Shown piece by piece: positions 11,801-19,918 of a stretch of 64,000 bases of DNA (positions are counted from its first letter, which is position 1; each line of letters starts with the position of its first letter). Under the pieces are notes generated by a model. That model searched no databases, was not told where the DNA came from, and saw nothing but the letters and a program-made list of their open reading frames with translations. Source of the stretch: Diplonema japonicum (Eukaryota > Euglenozoa > Diplonemea > Diplonemida > Diplonemidae); the NCBI GenBank assembly GCA_964019335.1, contig OZ025651.1, forward strand, positions 868,001 through 932,000. Reading direction: 5' to 3'. A program made the position numbers and the translations under genes.

Positions 11801-14222
11801 GCAGAAGCTGGTGCACGTTTACAAGAAGCGAGCCATGGCCAACCTCCTCTCCGACACCCCAAGCCACACGAGAAAGGAGTCGCTTAGCGTCCTGAGGGAG
11901 TCGGTCGAGTACGACATACCCAACAAGATCGGCGTCGTGAGCGACAACGAGCGCCTTGAGCTGCATTACAGGTATTACCAAAACCTCATGAAGCTTGCTG
12001 AGGGGAGCCCTGAGCACGAAGAGGTGAAACTGATCATGCAAGAGCATGCAGGGGTCATACATGACTTGGACTTGGATAGGGAACAAGTCGCAGAAGCCGA
12101 GACCGAAGCCGAGGTCACACAAGAACAGCAAACCACACAAACCCAAGCCAGGGAGATCGAAGAAGAGGTTGTGGACGACGTAACCCCCTGCGAACTGGAG
12201 ATGGCTGCCGCGCTGAAATACGACACCACACGAATCGCGAGGACTCCGTGGCGGATCACGGATCTCTTGCAAAAGGAATGCAAAGTACCGCAGTTCCGAC
12301 AGCTCTCCTCTTTGAAGCTTCAGAGCTCCCAGCTGCAGTTCCCTTCATTCCTTATGGCCAGCACGAACTTCATCATTGCGCCCTCATGGCTGGCCGGCGT
12401 AAGGAGGTTGAAAAATGTGAATTTCTACCTCGAATGGTTGCCAGATCCAGAATCAAAACTTTCGATCAAAGACCAACCTTTGAAGCAAGAGGAGAAAGAG
12501 CGCTTTTGCGCTACACAAGATCTGCTTGGTCCGATCCTCAAGAAACATGAAGCGCAGCACCTGCTTCGCAAGCTTGACGTACACATACCTGATGAGATGC
12601 TGCATGCGGAGGTCACTCGAGATGAGCTGACCTCGTTGCTCTGCTCATCGGAGTCGTTGGGTCTCCTCAGTCATCGATACGCCATCCTCCTCACCCTTGA
12701 GGAGGCAGAGCATATCCGCGGTATGCTTCAAAGGCCCCCCCTTTGCGATGTCCCGCTTGCTCTTAAGGCACCATTCTTGGAAAAGGGTCTCGAGACATCG
12801 ATTGTGCAGTGCACGCCAGCTTACCAACAGCATGCTAAGAAGCTGCAGCAGAACGGCATCAACCACGAGAGGGCTGTCAAAGCCTGTCTGAGCTTCTTCA
12901 ACTGTCAGACGCAACAAACCACGTGTGAGGTTCTCTGGGCACTGAGGCTCTTGCGCCACGCCGATCCTGCTCAGCGTCGTGCTTTCTACCTCACCAACAG
13001 GTCATACCGCCGCAGGCTGTGCACCCCGTGGGCACAACTCCCGGTGGCGCCCCTACTCTCTGAAAAAGCGGAGCACGGCATCCTTCAGGCGAACGCTGTC
13101 ATCTCAAAGTTCAAGGCTGCCATGTTAGGAGTAGAATGTATTTCGACACCGGACGATCTCTTTAACAAGCTGGACACAAAGCACAAGGGTTCCCTCACGC
13201 AGGGGGACTTTTACTCGGGCGTGCGCTGGCTGGGCCTTGAGGGTGGACTGCCGCGCGATGTGTGGATGACAGCCATTTCACATCTTTACAAAATATTGGC
13301 TCCAAAAGGACTGCTGACGAGGGATATTGTAAGAACCTCTTTCAGAATCAGCCAAGAGGACCGAGAGGAGTTAAAGCAGCTTGCCGGGCGTGTGGTAGCG
13401 GATGGGGGCGGCCCCAAGGCGGCGCAGTCGACGGTCATCATGGATCATATGATCCCAAACCTCGCATCCGTGGGGAGGTACCGCATCAACGCCGTGCAGC
13501 CGGAGGCGAAGCTATCACTGGTGTGGAACAGCATGGGGACTGCCTGCGAACAGCCGATTGCTATATGGAGAGCAAGCACAACGATGACATCCATAACACG
13601 GCGCAACGCTGTCCTAGTACGGTTCGGGGACCACATGCGGCCATCGTTCACCACCCCGACGGACGGTGACGCTGTGACGGACCTCAACCGACCGGACTGC
13701 CCCATGAAGGCACCGTGCAGGGTGTGGCAGGTGACGGACGACGAGACCCTTAACAAGTACTGCCGAAGTGAACAACTTGAAAACTGGGTAGAAGCACACC
13801 TACCTCACCCCATCGGGTACACCCTAGTGTGGGAGCTGAAAAGCACCACGAAGCCCGTCTACGTCTGGGAACCTCGTCCGCCGAACGCAAGATACTGCAG
13901 CGCTGGTCTCATCGCCACGACAGTGCCCGAAGAGCCTGGGCTGGAGGAGGTCCGATGCATACCCGTAAACTGGTGTCTTAGTGATTCATCAGTGAAGGGC
14001 ATGGAGTGTACCATCGTGTGGAAAGACACTTCCAAGGGCGTCCCCATGCAAATATCCATTGACCCCGCTTTGGGTCTCTTCCATATCTCTCGTATTAAAG
14101 ACGCGATTGCCTGCCGTTCAATTGTTAGCGGGATGCGTTCCTCTGTACTCGGTACTTCCTGCCAGGTAGGAGTACCCACCAGACGAAGGTACCCTGATGC
14201 AACTAGACGCTTCGCAACGTGA
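2805..14222 (+). CDS. Giant DUF3638/DUF3645 ATPase with zinc finger and Vps62-like tail
   Basis: About 3805 residues in one exon. A C-x2-C zinc finger (FYVE/RING-like, residues ~6-45: CHGC, HCGMC, CGKC, CELC) opens the protein. The DUF3638 core has a Walker A-like MGQGKTT near residue 2242 and an acidic DEVD near 2414. DUF3645 follows with GFTGTPND near 2780, and a helicase motif VI-like stretch RDYVQGAYRMRGIG near 2945, so the core looks like a superfamily 2 ATPase. An EF-hand-like piece lies near 3450-3480. The C-terminal ~200 residues resemble the Vps62/DUF946 region (ARYCSAGLIAT, EEPGLEEVRCIPVNW). Family members are large eukaryotic proteins of poorly known role, some linked to ubiquitin. 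The start at 2805 is preferred over 2751 because the codons before it are lysine-rich and lie next to a pyrimidine tract. The last ~15 residues look untemplated, and a GTGAGT at the stop could hide a 3' intron. Confidence 0.88.
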   Translation: MGERMDDTCHGCKHIFSLLEGKNHCGMCPGVFCGKCFTEGVCELCKEGIKEEDDWLAEIVGGMGYSKAVGKVRGGFSLVHQPLCLDLFGQDLLPANQCHEEFLPNFITNVAAQPCDTSDKLYLSNYVTPTFSVVHRVFHTLANFQRSFASNPCGDLPKIDRVLSLAKGYVERLLDAVLHTTGKETTVEYLKEKITKTKKKAVDQSIRSALEHLHQGVTSLKQGDAAMVPVFWRKKRATLDDPHDDGHMVYLLLHKATPDAFQVAVVNMSKGTDLYHPCTVDNEGRTAYRMPLVPPQLVKGSAITPAWLWHCTLLPLLRPSFAEFGPKYIYEYLVPSMSRTHPHHRHDSTDGGHAWWQRLPLGGDHSFALSTVAALRWIVGVSVEGGKERACEIEATVRLSILESIANGKIETLSEISAVRKACQATARAVSGCPAASCNLQLDAVLSQLESIETSCSVTAAAMAAKPLPPQIYGLEEDCVDPQSCFHPMTLTPHVETEADKTEHPNMLLPTNTVRIAEDGVNNPLDCVIVFKDTLEAVNLYSAQYKQIANHAQLSVMLLQHVFLRVVPMPSSSGTCFWKDAVLRYDTQQTLLMQLRALITSFAAASFCLKGRELDGTRIIVTNVMLMLVDMLCRIIPSDCTADRVPVFIQHYSGNMECHLGAGVKAPVSKYVLYTEELAAKTAGTLFFAPEQVAARTRVLDYWTEISKDVSADHVLLELKDMRVTKADEGFVTQLSLACGRGASPRVAAALSGKDHWLTGNCPEMVTLRDAAFLVAIMTSDVAEYLPEKGKAAKSYITAGTGLVWRLDRDGTLQVRGFGEDLSKCRAAQRATNQATKKCGTSHASPAALTSSNIKTEEDVLHVEHLPNFNGVLGARCSEELLSFLTAPNLRIVLLLPWFCESERLKCLAEEKLQQVLDAALFEPGDWSMGEFNTPELIPAPERDHLYTPVGLLFDELCKSPRKSLAACHKLLVLAQNLCTGRYNGVPAEIILYVVRLVCRVLRYVRYLVQSLKEEEKTGVQRIRGLREKDLASGVDRELLETYMMQLDNELKVNCFARLKRWAGVAEDSNMVAKACKIHAHIALIFNHCDTEDFLAKPEAGPAIMYAQLYITTHHSWKHTLGVSDVELADTFEKLRRPLYRALKSDKTLCARVLEAGKWAVTSSRPADDAEISYEKTIWREAPTVGGVFLDACNETDLDMTKPRYQESYYEWLHRTHSTSDHLYINLNNGTCSQQKNDVGAVPEEIAADCDFKELFGTTRLRCASLGSAHRLTKYRLLGTRTGTDYDVHFWSKSPDEPSRRDWQKALEAFGWSETHTALKNGPLWIARRVEEEASVWGLLNRVLNADLKIMKADEEAQICSLGGGLEGKYPIIVEVKTNPPLIHVYEVVSCGRKYFKRQVFTTDASFSHYTPQASFRSYYWYQNEWTLSAGSLDSLETPGAYSSVQILNVTSQLLFIPSRLLRGTLPDAILQQYQFWQSLDEKGGLVGHPLGKDDDTTIAVSLGDGVSPWCIVTRTHKDGEKFRLMDVVKNNRQLGNDLARVFSRLEDLSHVLLWCDEYGALAKVELPRLALSFTFTNGRLGCDQHMGYTLFNSATYSTSMKQLLEQFGGGTVVLQKENGELAVVTSRITSPLRPSLATLPRDTPVSWVERRMPAQLLFSRSAPEILDVVTTGAKHHFYPVHHSELYLKPSSVAGMLYLMLCLTLKREYVKVAELGRRLGEAKYSEELNLLRLVITALGEDTHAPDAVACRLHMMSSIGALGNPEAFARSEWMAEDDVKKYVERQLFVSPQLRLSREKELEILPDGSNRKAVLLGKPTRPPTTPATVSTDFYDCLPPAFPSKPPNFNFTQYTPVRKNPADYFDDVLDIGPLTLYEMITGNERILGSLLVRLQFFFGSGCPWLASLERCLYWNHMLVDKLPVLPSVGSEAVLIATRKTFIANTTKVAIPVPDSDASMRTGGFARDTAASNKYSPCEPRVYEDKKKPSEWKSHMWVPKCDIDEVRLGDDIEHPMKDFAAFVSQSCESTKDQANLIALAGEIGQTSGSDKIVESINQFRFSQMNKTTPRLKTFTRSGLKQLKEALKTTRDRDSSKCHALGIEILEVLNNPADRTKRVSGELPEYSIMDAVQDLLSTEINIEGLCSASIATWLHLQNKVGFLNSCIATMSSVEECLGTDSEASMGLDLAKRLTAQRWHVKEGGSIANPRYLAFEYMSGILLRKAQVGLLDALSAKPSAPSVRQLIMGQGKTTVVTPLLAASMSDGETVVLVCMPKSLLEFSKTTLLGVLSTPIFPRPVVSIEFGRASKISEQLVFKVRSAMAAKAAVLVTPASLKSILLKYILAFERLNTDARIIADEKMHDNAQPYISKLGKFLSTKLFGNQAAGLPAQQHAGIHDEILCGKDLLSVLQHNTSLIMDEVDVVLHPLRSELNWPLGDKFPINMTRLTHTEENKMQHIRIGMPWFLFEIVFSYDSDRHNDLAEDYQALPSLHELIKAGFENHKLQEKPHLVILDKQYYTEILRPAICGLLISKLQRDQVRGFSAPNLQQYFLKGVAPVISGSVSDHDIKAVRLARDWLNVYLPHCLSKVHRVEFGVLSKEEVKRFSLAEPDMPKSRELLAVPFIGKDTPSATSEFQHPDVAIGLTIHSMIQKGLHQANVVAVLQKIRATYDADEKQPAQERDAALRYVTWLIHEGVQVMGYSKDGKYLKGVSEIRDAASVWQLGVVDPSDSYQTRVLTEILSKSRGAIQCFLFECVFPLCMMKTATQLSASGQELSSSLLSSHRCGFTGTPNDLLPTEMGECHYSKADDGEMIATLANPSTVEITATSRNPDKILGRIAKESPAALIDSGALITGFSSRGVAVKLFELGINKKGIVYVDTEDRRLVLLRSGGGYKDVPFEQAGIEPQQRFTFFDHVHTTGMDIPQHTKSKAFLTVSQNMNYRDYVQGAYRMRGIGNGQCLDVLVPHDVLHMVPKGLSTPQLNLLNWLVTEEVRGATSQKQILSKQKLVHVYKKRAMANLLSDTPSHTRKESLSVLRESVEYDIPNKIGVVSDNERLELHYRYYQNLMKLAEGSPEHEEVKLIMQEHAGVIHDLDLDREQVAEAETEAEVTQEQQTTQTQAREIEEEVVDDVTPCELEMAAALKYDTTRIARTPWRITDLLQKECKVPQFRQLSSLKLQSSQLQFPSFLMASTNFIIAPSWLAGVRRLKNVNFYLEWLPDPESKLSIKDQPLKQEEKERFCATQDLLGPILKKHEAQHLLRKLDVHIPDEMLHAEVTRDELTSLLCSSESLGLLSHRYAILLTLEEAEHIRGMLQRPPLCDVPLALKAPFLEKGLETSIVQCTPAYQQHAKKLQQNGINHERAVKACLSFFNCQTQQTTCEVLWALRLLRHADPAQRRAFYLTNRSYRRRLCTPWAQLPVAPLLSEKAEHGILQANAVISKFKAAMLGVECISTPDDLFNKLDTKHKGSLTQGDFYSGVRWLGLEGGLPRDVWMTAISHLYKILAPKGLLTRDIVRTSFRISQEDREELKQLAGRVVADGGGPKAAQSTVIMDHMIPNLASVGRYRINAVQPEAKLSLVWNSMGTACEQPIAIWRASTTMTSITRRNAVLVRFGDHMRPSFTTPTDGDAVTDLNRPDCPMKAPCRVWQVTDDETLNKYCRSEQLENWVEAHLPHPIGYTLVWELKSTTKPVYVWEPRPPNARYCSAGLIATTVPEEPGLEEVRCIPVNWCLSDSSVKGMECTIVWKDTSKGVPMQISIDPALGLFHISRIKDAIACRSIVSGMRSSVLGTSCQVGVPTRRRYPDATRRFAT

Positions 14223-14260
14223 GTGTTTCTTTTTTCCAGCTGCAGGGCGGGATAATATGA

Positions 14261-14302
14261 GGCCGAGGTGCCCCCTGTAACCAAGTAGATGGTGCTTGTG
14301 CA
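14261..14302. repeat. Dispersed repeat copy, CTGTAAYCAAGTAG type
   Basis: The block GGCCGAGG(n)CCCCCTGTAA(C/T)CAAGTAG is shared with 19919-19962. A shorter match, CAATCAAGTAGACAG, occurs near 26240. All copies are in spacers. It is probably a relic of a mobile element or a small RNA gene family. Confidence 0.6.
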
Positions 14303-14512
14303 GGGCGCCCACCGGCTTCCTTTAAATTATCGATTTTGTTTTCTTCTTTCTTTTTTCCTCTCCTCTTTTTGAAGAGTATTTTAAGGTGGTGGTAGAACCC
14401 GCCACTCAAAAAAAACCCCCCCCTTTTTGGAGTAATTTGACAGAAAGCTTTTTTTTTAACCTTTTTCAGTTCCTCTCCTTCGGTCCTCTCCCTCAAGTTC
14501 TTTTTTTTTTTC

Positions 14513-14578
14513 ATCGCGACAAGCAGCCACCGCAGGCACCAGACAGCAACCGCAGAACGGTGACCGATTAGTGTGAAT
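14513..14578 (-). repeat. 65-bp dispersed repeat, inverted copy of 44546-44612
   Basis: Read on the minus strand this block gives TTCACACTAATCGGTCACCG followed by TTCTGCGGTTGCTGTCTGGT and TGCGGTGGCTG. The same series stands on the + strand at 44546-44612 with only a few substitutions. Identity is far above what chance would give in this AT-rich spacer. The two copies are 30 kb apart in opposite orientation. Confidence 0.8.
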
Positions 14579-14672
14579 TTCTTCTTGAACAGTGAGCACC
14601 CCCATGCGCACTGAAACTTTATCGAATTTTTTTTTTTCATTCGAACTCGAATTAGTTGAGAAAGGGAACTAA

Positions 14673-15170
14673 ATGGAGCGGTTTACTACTGACAGACTGC
14701 AAGTGGCCAAATGGAGAGAGCAGAATTATGAAGAAGACGTGTGGCACGAAGTACTAGTGGGGCTGCTGACTGACAATGTGACAAAAGAGCTGCCCCCTGG
14801 GTGGCAGGGGTTAGACACAGAGGGAGCCAAGAAGTGGTCAGAGGAACGTGAGGAGGAGGGTGTGATGCTTGCTGCAAGGGAGACAAAAAGCAATAAAATA
14901 GTGGGTCTTTTGTTTCTGTACTCTGACCTCGGGGCTTCAACGCCCACTGCCCACGTGGGGTACTTAGTGGGTGAGCCGTTCCAAGGTAAAGGTTTTGCCA
15001 AAGAACTGCTCAATGGCCTCGTCTCGAATATAGAAAAGCCCACCACCCTTCGTGCTGGCGTTTCACGCCACAACAAGGCCTCCATCGCTGTTTTGGAGAA
15101 ATGTGGGCTCACGCGCTGCCCCTCCGAAGGTCAAGAAGACGAACAACTTTTTTATGAAGCAAAGCTGTAA
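14673..15170 (+). CDS. GNAT-family N-acetyltransferase
   Basis: 165 residues, normal length for a single GNAT domain. It resembles the RimJ/RimL-type acetyltransferase subfamily (Acetyltransf_3). Visible parts are an N-terminal strand (TTDRLQVAKWRE), a central strand pair (NKIVGLLFLYSDL, AHVGYLVGEPFQGKGFAKEL) holding the acetyl-CoA loop QGKGFA, and the C-terminal VSRHNKASIAVLEKCGL helix-strand that is typical of the family. Substrate cannot be told. The ATG lies 17 bases after an AG that closes a T-rich tract. The stop is followed by a T-rich spacer. Confidence 0.9.
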   Translation: MERFTTDRLQVAKWREQNYEEDVWHEVLVGLLTDNVTKELPPGWQGLDTEGAKKWSEEREEEGVMLAARETKSNKIVGLLFLYSDLGASTPTAHVGYLVGEPFQGKGFAKELLNGLVSNIEKPTTLRAGVSRHNKASIAVLEKCGLTRCPSEGQEDEQLFYEAKL

Positions 15171-15933
15171 TTATTATTTTATTTGATCCTCCCCCTTATT
15201 TCTTTTCTTCTTTTGAGGACCAAATACAACAGGACCCACAGGAGAACCAAGAATTTTGACCTTTTTTCTTTCTTTCTTCTATCCACCCCATCCTGGCTTC
15301 TATAGTATTCCGCTTTTTTTATACCCGAAAAAAAAAGAAGAAGAAGAAACACCCAGAAAGAGTAAAAAAAAAAATACCCAAAGGAAAAACTCACCCCGTT
15401 CTCTTGTCAGGCTGACTTTCTCGTTGTCCGTCTTGACCTGTTCTCCTGGTTTTGTTTTCTTGCTCGTTATTTCTGCTTACTGCCTTCCATTGTGATTTTT
15501 TTTCTCCCTGTATTCAGTCGCTTATGCACGTTCCGTTAAGACGAGTACTGTTGCCTCGCGTTCAGCCGCACAGGCCCTCCCAGTCCGCTGTCTTGTCCCA
15601 GTCGAACGTCGGATCTCTCGGATGACGAAAGGGGGGGTTTTTTTTTTTCATTCACACATTTTCTTTTCTCCAAGCATTCACAGGTGCCCCCCCCCCCCCC
15701 CCCCCCCCCCCTCGTTCACACTACAAAATAAAACATCCATTCTAAGGAGGGGGAAAAAAAGAGAAAGCCGGCCTCCCCCTATTTTCACTTTTCTTGTACA
15801 TTTTTTTCTTTTTTTTAGTCAAAATCTCGTTCATCAATCATTGGAGATCGGCCGCACAGCCGAACAAGAGGCTCAAAACGGGGCAGGTATACAATTTTTT
15901 TCCCCCCCCCAAAAAAAAAAGGTGGAAAGCTGG
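15171..15933. other. Low-complexity spacer with a C25 run
   Basis: No gene. It is made of pyrimidine tracts, A-rich stretches and a run of 25 C at 15687-15711. The frame of the next gene stays open upstream to 15622 but encodes only homopolymer-derived residues. A tract of T and C followed by A10 and AG (15893-15929) lies just before the ATG at 15934. Confidence 0.7.
15687..15711. repeat. Poly-C run (25 bases)
   Basis: An uninterrupted run of 25 C in a spacer. Its length is likely to be unstable or misread. Confidence 0.85.
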
Positions 15934-17370
15934 ATGACAGGCGGCGGGGGCAATGATGCGTCGTATCCGTTATGCGAGGGGACAATCGATCAAGTGAAGT
16001 ACATCCCAGTCAGGCTGACGATCGAAGAAAGAAAGAGGCAGCGGCTCCTCCGCGCCGCCGTGAGCGCCTCACGGTACACCGACGTAGTCGACACCCCTGC
16101 GAACGAAAAACGACGACTGACAACAATCCTAAAAGAACAGTACAACCTGTACTTGGGAACATACGTCGCTGATGTTCAACCAATGGAAAGAGGCCTTCAA
16201 ATGTGCGGGGAGCCAGAACTATCAAGAGCCGAGGGCATGATCACAACCCTCTTCGAGCTCTCCAGGCGGTATAAGGTGATGAACCCAGAGACGATGCGCT
16301 GCGATTACGGAAAACTTCTGTTCATCATGCAGGACTCCGTGAGGGAGGAAGTCAAAGAACAGCTTGGATTCAACCCCATGAAGCCAATTGTAACTGTCCA
16401 CTCCCGAGCGGTGGAGCTTGGTGTGGAAGACCTTCTCTCCGAACCGGAACTGGCTTTGGCAACAACCCCTGTCCCAAGGCTGTCTCGGATACAAAACTTA
16501 AACGTCGCCTTAAGAAAGAAGGACAAGACCGTCGCTCGCCTTGTAGCAAAGTATGCCCGTCGTGGGTCAAAACTGGAGGACAAGGTGGAACAGCTGATCA
16601 GGTCCATCGACGATGCTAACTGTTACATAAGGGACAATTCAGACACCATTTCTGCGATGATAACGGAGCTTAAAATGCACTTCAGTCCCCATTCTGCGGA
16701 ACCCGGTCTTGCCTTGGCCATCTCTGAAGGTGTCGAAGGTTCGAGACTCTCCCACGAACACGAGAAACAGTACCATTTCGTCCTGCAATCCCTCACCCTC
16801 TGGAAAAACATCACCAAACACATGTACAAGCTCTGGCTTTTAATGGAAGTCGATCTTCTCAGCGAGGACAACCCGTACTCCTTGGAGGACACGGGGCAGG
16901 GTTTCAACAGAAAACAGCAAGCACCTCAGCTGTACGATGCGATGCAGGGGATCCTCGAGATGACGAAACAGGAAGTGTCAGTCTGGGTCGGATCCGACAA
17001 GGTACACATTGGAGACCATCAGGTCCCGAACGGGTACAATTTCATCGAGAAGTACACGCAAACAGCGAGGATCATCAACCCCATCCTGAAGACAGTCCAA
17101 GCCATCGACACCATCGCGAAGGACCCCGAACACCTAGCCTACATAAAGGACGTATGGGCCACCCCCGAAGTCCTTAAAAAGTCGATCCTCTGCGATTTCT
17201 TCCGCCACGGTTTCGACGGGTCCGGCGGCGACAACGACATGGACGCCGGGTCCTGCATCGACGGCCGTTTGACCTCTGCTTGGCACTGGTGCAGCTCTAT
17301 CAAGGGCAAACCATTTTACCCCATTTTCTTGCTGGCAGGTTTCGGATCCTTCGACGGCGACTTCACGTAA
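15934..17370 (+). CDS. DUF2009 (UPF0652) family protein
   Basis: 478 residues. It has the DUF2009 layout: an N-terminal ERKRQRLLRAAVSASRYTD.VD segment; FELSRRYKVMNPE.MR.DYGKLL..MQD in the first third; and a C-terminal SAWHWCSSIKGKPFYPIFLL..GF.SFDG.F that closes the family in plants, fungi and protists. No catalytic role is established for the family. The start at 15934 begins the conserved region and follows a C/A tract ending in AG; everything upstream in frame is low complexity. It is co-directional with its neighbours, with a 121-base spacer to the next gene. Confidence 0.88.
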   Translation: MTGGGGNDASYPLCEGTIDQVKYIPVRLTIEERKRQRLLRAAVSASRYTDVVDTPANEKRRLTTILKEQYNLYLGTYVADVQPMERGLQMCGEPELSRAEGMITTLFELSRRYKVMNPETMRCDYGKLLFIMQDSVREEVKEQLGFNPMKPIVTVHSRAVELGVEDLLSEPELALATTPVPRLSRIQNLNVALRKKDKTVARLVAKYARRGSKLEDKVEQLIRSIDDANCYIRDNSDTISAMITELKMHFSPHSAEPGLALAISEGVEGSRLSHEHEKQYHFVLQSLTLWKNITKHMYKLWLLMEVDLLSEDNPYSLEDTGQGFNRKQQAPQLYDAMQGILEMTKQEVSVWVGSDKVHIGDHQVPNGYNFIEKYTQTARIINPILKTVQAIDTIAKDPEHLAYIKDVWATPEVLKKSILCDFFRHGFDGSGGDNDMDAGSCIDGRLTSAWHWCSSIKGKPFYPIFLLAGFGSFDGDFT

Positions 17371-17491
17371 AAAAAAGGGGGGGGGGGAATGAGTACTTTT
17401 TTCAGTATTTTTTTACCTCCCGTGGGAAAAAAACTACTACTTTTAAAAAAAAGGGGGGGGGGGGAAGAAACCCGCAAAAAGAAGAAAAATA

Positions 17492-19075
17492 ATGGCGGCC
17501 TCAGGGTACTACCCAGGGCAAGAAATTGAAGTGCTTTATGGGTCGGAATGGTTCAGGGCATTGGTGAAGCGTGTGACGCCAGCAGGCATCTGTGCTGATT
17601 GGGGCGATGGTACCTTTGCAGCTGGGTTGGGCCCGCACGAGGTGCGGGCGATGTCGAGGAACGTATCGCCGAGCCCGCCGCAATTCGACACGAAGAGAAA
17701 AGTGTCACCTGTGAGGACAAGCAGGGCCGCGTTGTCCCCTGCACCGCCCTTGAACATACGGCAGATGACCCCGCCTCCGGTAACAGCAGTGATCGCTTTT
17801 TATGATTCACTTTTCCGTTTAATCGGTGTTCGTTGTGGACTACCGTCACCGGTTGTTGCTATTCCCGAATGCGACATAATGTGGGCGTTCCGCCACGATC
17901 CTGAAACAGCGCGTGCTGTTTTTCGAAACCCCCTGCGGCCCTTGGCACGCGATCCTAACGATGAAATCACATCGGCAAGGTTTTCACAATGGGCCTCCGG
18001 ATGCGACGCCGATTACATACAATGGCTGGAAGACGAACTGAACAGAACGGAGAGGATATCCATAGCAAGCCCTATGCCGCCGCAGCCTGTTCCGGTGGTG
18101 TACCACAGTCATATTTCAAACAGTGTGGACTCCGCTGCTGTTCAAGAACCTTACCCGTCTCCTGCTGCCATCGCAGCACCGCCCCCGGAACCCGAGAAAG
18201 ACGATCATATTACAGTTGAGCAAATGGACCATCAGGAACAGATTGGAACGGTTGCATCGACAAGAGGACGGTCGAGGTCACCACGAAGCCCGAGGGTCGA
18301 CGCAAGGGTCAACATGACAGGCTCGCCGCACCGCACTAGGAAGGAGGCGTTCGAAGCTGCCATGTCGCCACGGCTCAGGGAACCGTCGCCTCCGAAAGAT
18401 CATGGTTACTCTGAACCCTGCACGCCGGAATGTTCACATCGTCCACCAAGCCCCGAGTCAATTCGAAACACGAACAGCCCTACTCGGTCACGAGGGAGGT
18501 CGGCAGGTTCCCGTAACGCAAGTAGAAAACCCCCTGTCAGCGTAGTAGTGTCCAGCGTTAAAAACACAGGGTTCAAGACAAACCTCAACGGGAAGTACAC
18601 AAAGGTGGCACCGTGGCCCAGCGACGAATCAGCCGGTGTTGTCCTCCGGTACAAAAAGGAAGGCGGCGGTGCGGTTTTATACAAAACAACAGACGGTAGA
18701 TGGCGGCTTAACGATTCCGACTCGGCGATTGGATGGGTTTATAGCAACAAATGCCTTCAAGGAAAATGGATTGAAGACAAGCATGCTGGTGACTTTACCG
18801 GAGCATCTGGTACCCCTTACCCGATTGTGAACCTTCCCGAGGAGGGTTCTCGGACGCGGTCGGCCAAACGTGCCATGTCGCCTGCGTCCAGGTCCGCACA
18901 GGTGGATTCGCTGTTCGGCCGAACACGGCCTGGTAAAGGGCAGATGTCTTCAGGGGCTCCTAGAATGGCGCAGACATACCGTGCTGCTACTGATGTTTAT
19001 TATGCATCACCTTCGTCATTCAGAAGTGGTTCTGAGAAAATGTCAAAAGCAGCGTTTACAAGGTGTGTAAATTAA
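17492..19075 (+). CDS. Tudor/SH3-like protein with a C-terminal GKY-type domain, function unknown
   Basis: 527 residues. Residues ~5-55 (YYPGQEIEVLYGSEWFRALV, then GICADWGDGTF) look like a Tudor/Agenet SH3-like barrel, a fold that binds methylated residues or ligands. Residues ~85-190 form a globular part of unknown type. Residues ~190-350 are proline/serine-rich with many SPR and RSR motifs, probably disordered and phosphorylated. Residues ~360-450 hold a small domain (NGKYTKVAPWP, VLYKTTDGRWRLNDSD) like the short 'GKY...YKK..G.W.L' domain scattered through protist proteins. It could be a chromatin or RNA-bound regulator, but that is inference. ATG follows an A-rich leader. Confidence 0.8.
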   Translation: MAASGYYPGQEIEVLYGSEWFRALVKRVTPAGICADWGDGTFAAGLGPHEVRAMSRNVSPSPPQFDTKRKVSPVRTSRAALSPAPPLNIRQMTPPPVTAVIAFYDSLFRLIGVRCGLPSPVVAIPECDIMWAFRHDPETARAVFRNPLRPLARDPNDEITSARFSQWASGCDADYIQWLEDELNRTERISIASPMPPQPVPVVYHSHISNSVDSAAVQEPYPSPAAIAAPPPEPEKDDHITVEQMDHQEQIGTVASTRGRSRSPRSPRVDARVNMTGSPHRTRKEAFEAAMSPRLREPSPPKDHGYSEPCTPECSHRPPSPESIRNTNSPTRSRGRSAGSRNASRKPPVSVVVSSVKNTGFKTNLNGKYTKVAPWPSDESAGVVLRYKKEGGGAVLYKTTDGRWRLNDSDSAIGWVYSNKCLQGKWIEDKHAGDFTGASGTPYPIVNLPEEGSRTRSAKRAMSPASRSAQVDSLFGRTRPGKGQMSSGAPRMAQTYRAATDVYYASPSSFRSGSEKMSKAAFTRCVN

Positions 19076-19918
19076 AGCGGGGGGGAAAAAAAGGGGGGAA
19101 AAAAAAAACAGTTCATTCGGCAGCACTCCAAGGTTCCATAAAACCACTTCTACCAACGGTCGTGTGTAAGTTTTTTTTTTCCCAATTGTATATTTTTTTT
19201 TTTCTTTTCAAAAAGATTTTGTTCTTTGAGTGCCATCTGCCGTCGATAAAAAAAGGAAAATAAATAATTCGCTCGAAAAGCTTTTTTTTTTTTGGAGATT
19301 TTCTTAGATGGTTTTTGAATAGACGAAAGAATAAGGTAAGTAGGCATTGATTATTGATGGTGAGAATGAAGAGAACAGAAAAAAAAAAGGAAAAAGGAGG
19401 TTTTGGCGGAAACCAAGATCAAAAAAAGAGTTTTCATTGTATTACAAAAAAAAAAGAAAAAAAAAAAAAAAAAAAAAAGAGGTTTTTTAAAAACCTCTTT
19501 TAAGAAAAAAAAAGATAGCAAATCTTTCCCCTCCCTTCTTTTTTCATTCTTGTTCCCCCTCCCCCTGTATTTTCCCCCCCCCTCCTCTTCCCCATCCCTT
19601 CTTGAACAAATGTGTGTACCTTCCTCTTCTCCTTTTCCCTATTGTTCCCCAGGTTTTTATTAATATTACTTTTTTTTAAGGTGGTGGGGATAACATGGAA
19701 ATATAAGAAGTACATCAGATGTGTTGTTCGCTGTTGACCTCCTCGTCGGTCATCACCGGTAGCGCCCGAGTGGAAGAACGTAACGCAGATGCTCAGGGTG
19801 ACGAACATGCAGCAAACTGCACGAGCGCAGAATCTTGGTTACCCGGGACGCCCCGGCTAGGGTTGAGCACACCGCACGCATTAAGGACACGACGCGGAAC
19901 GCAGAAGAAGCTACTGCT

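Larger units (their letters stand above)
14223..14672. other. Spacer with two dispersed repeat fragments
   Basis: No gene. It carries a motif at 14261-14302 shared with 19919-19962, and a ~65 bp block at 14513-14578 that recurs inverted at 44546-44612. T-tracts at 14341-14370 and 14628-14638 precede an AG at 14654-14655, a probable trans-splice acceptor for the next gene. Confidence 0.65.

Noticed and set aside
15622-15933. N-terminal extension of the DUF2009 gene
   Set aside because: Encodes runs of F, P and K from homopolymers, including the C25 tract; the family begins after the ATG at 15934.
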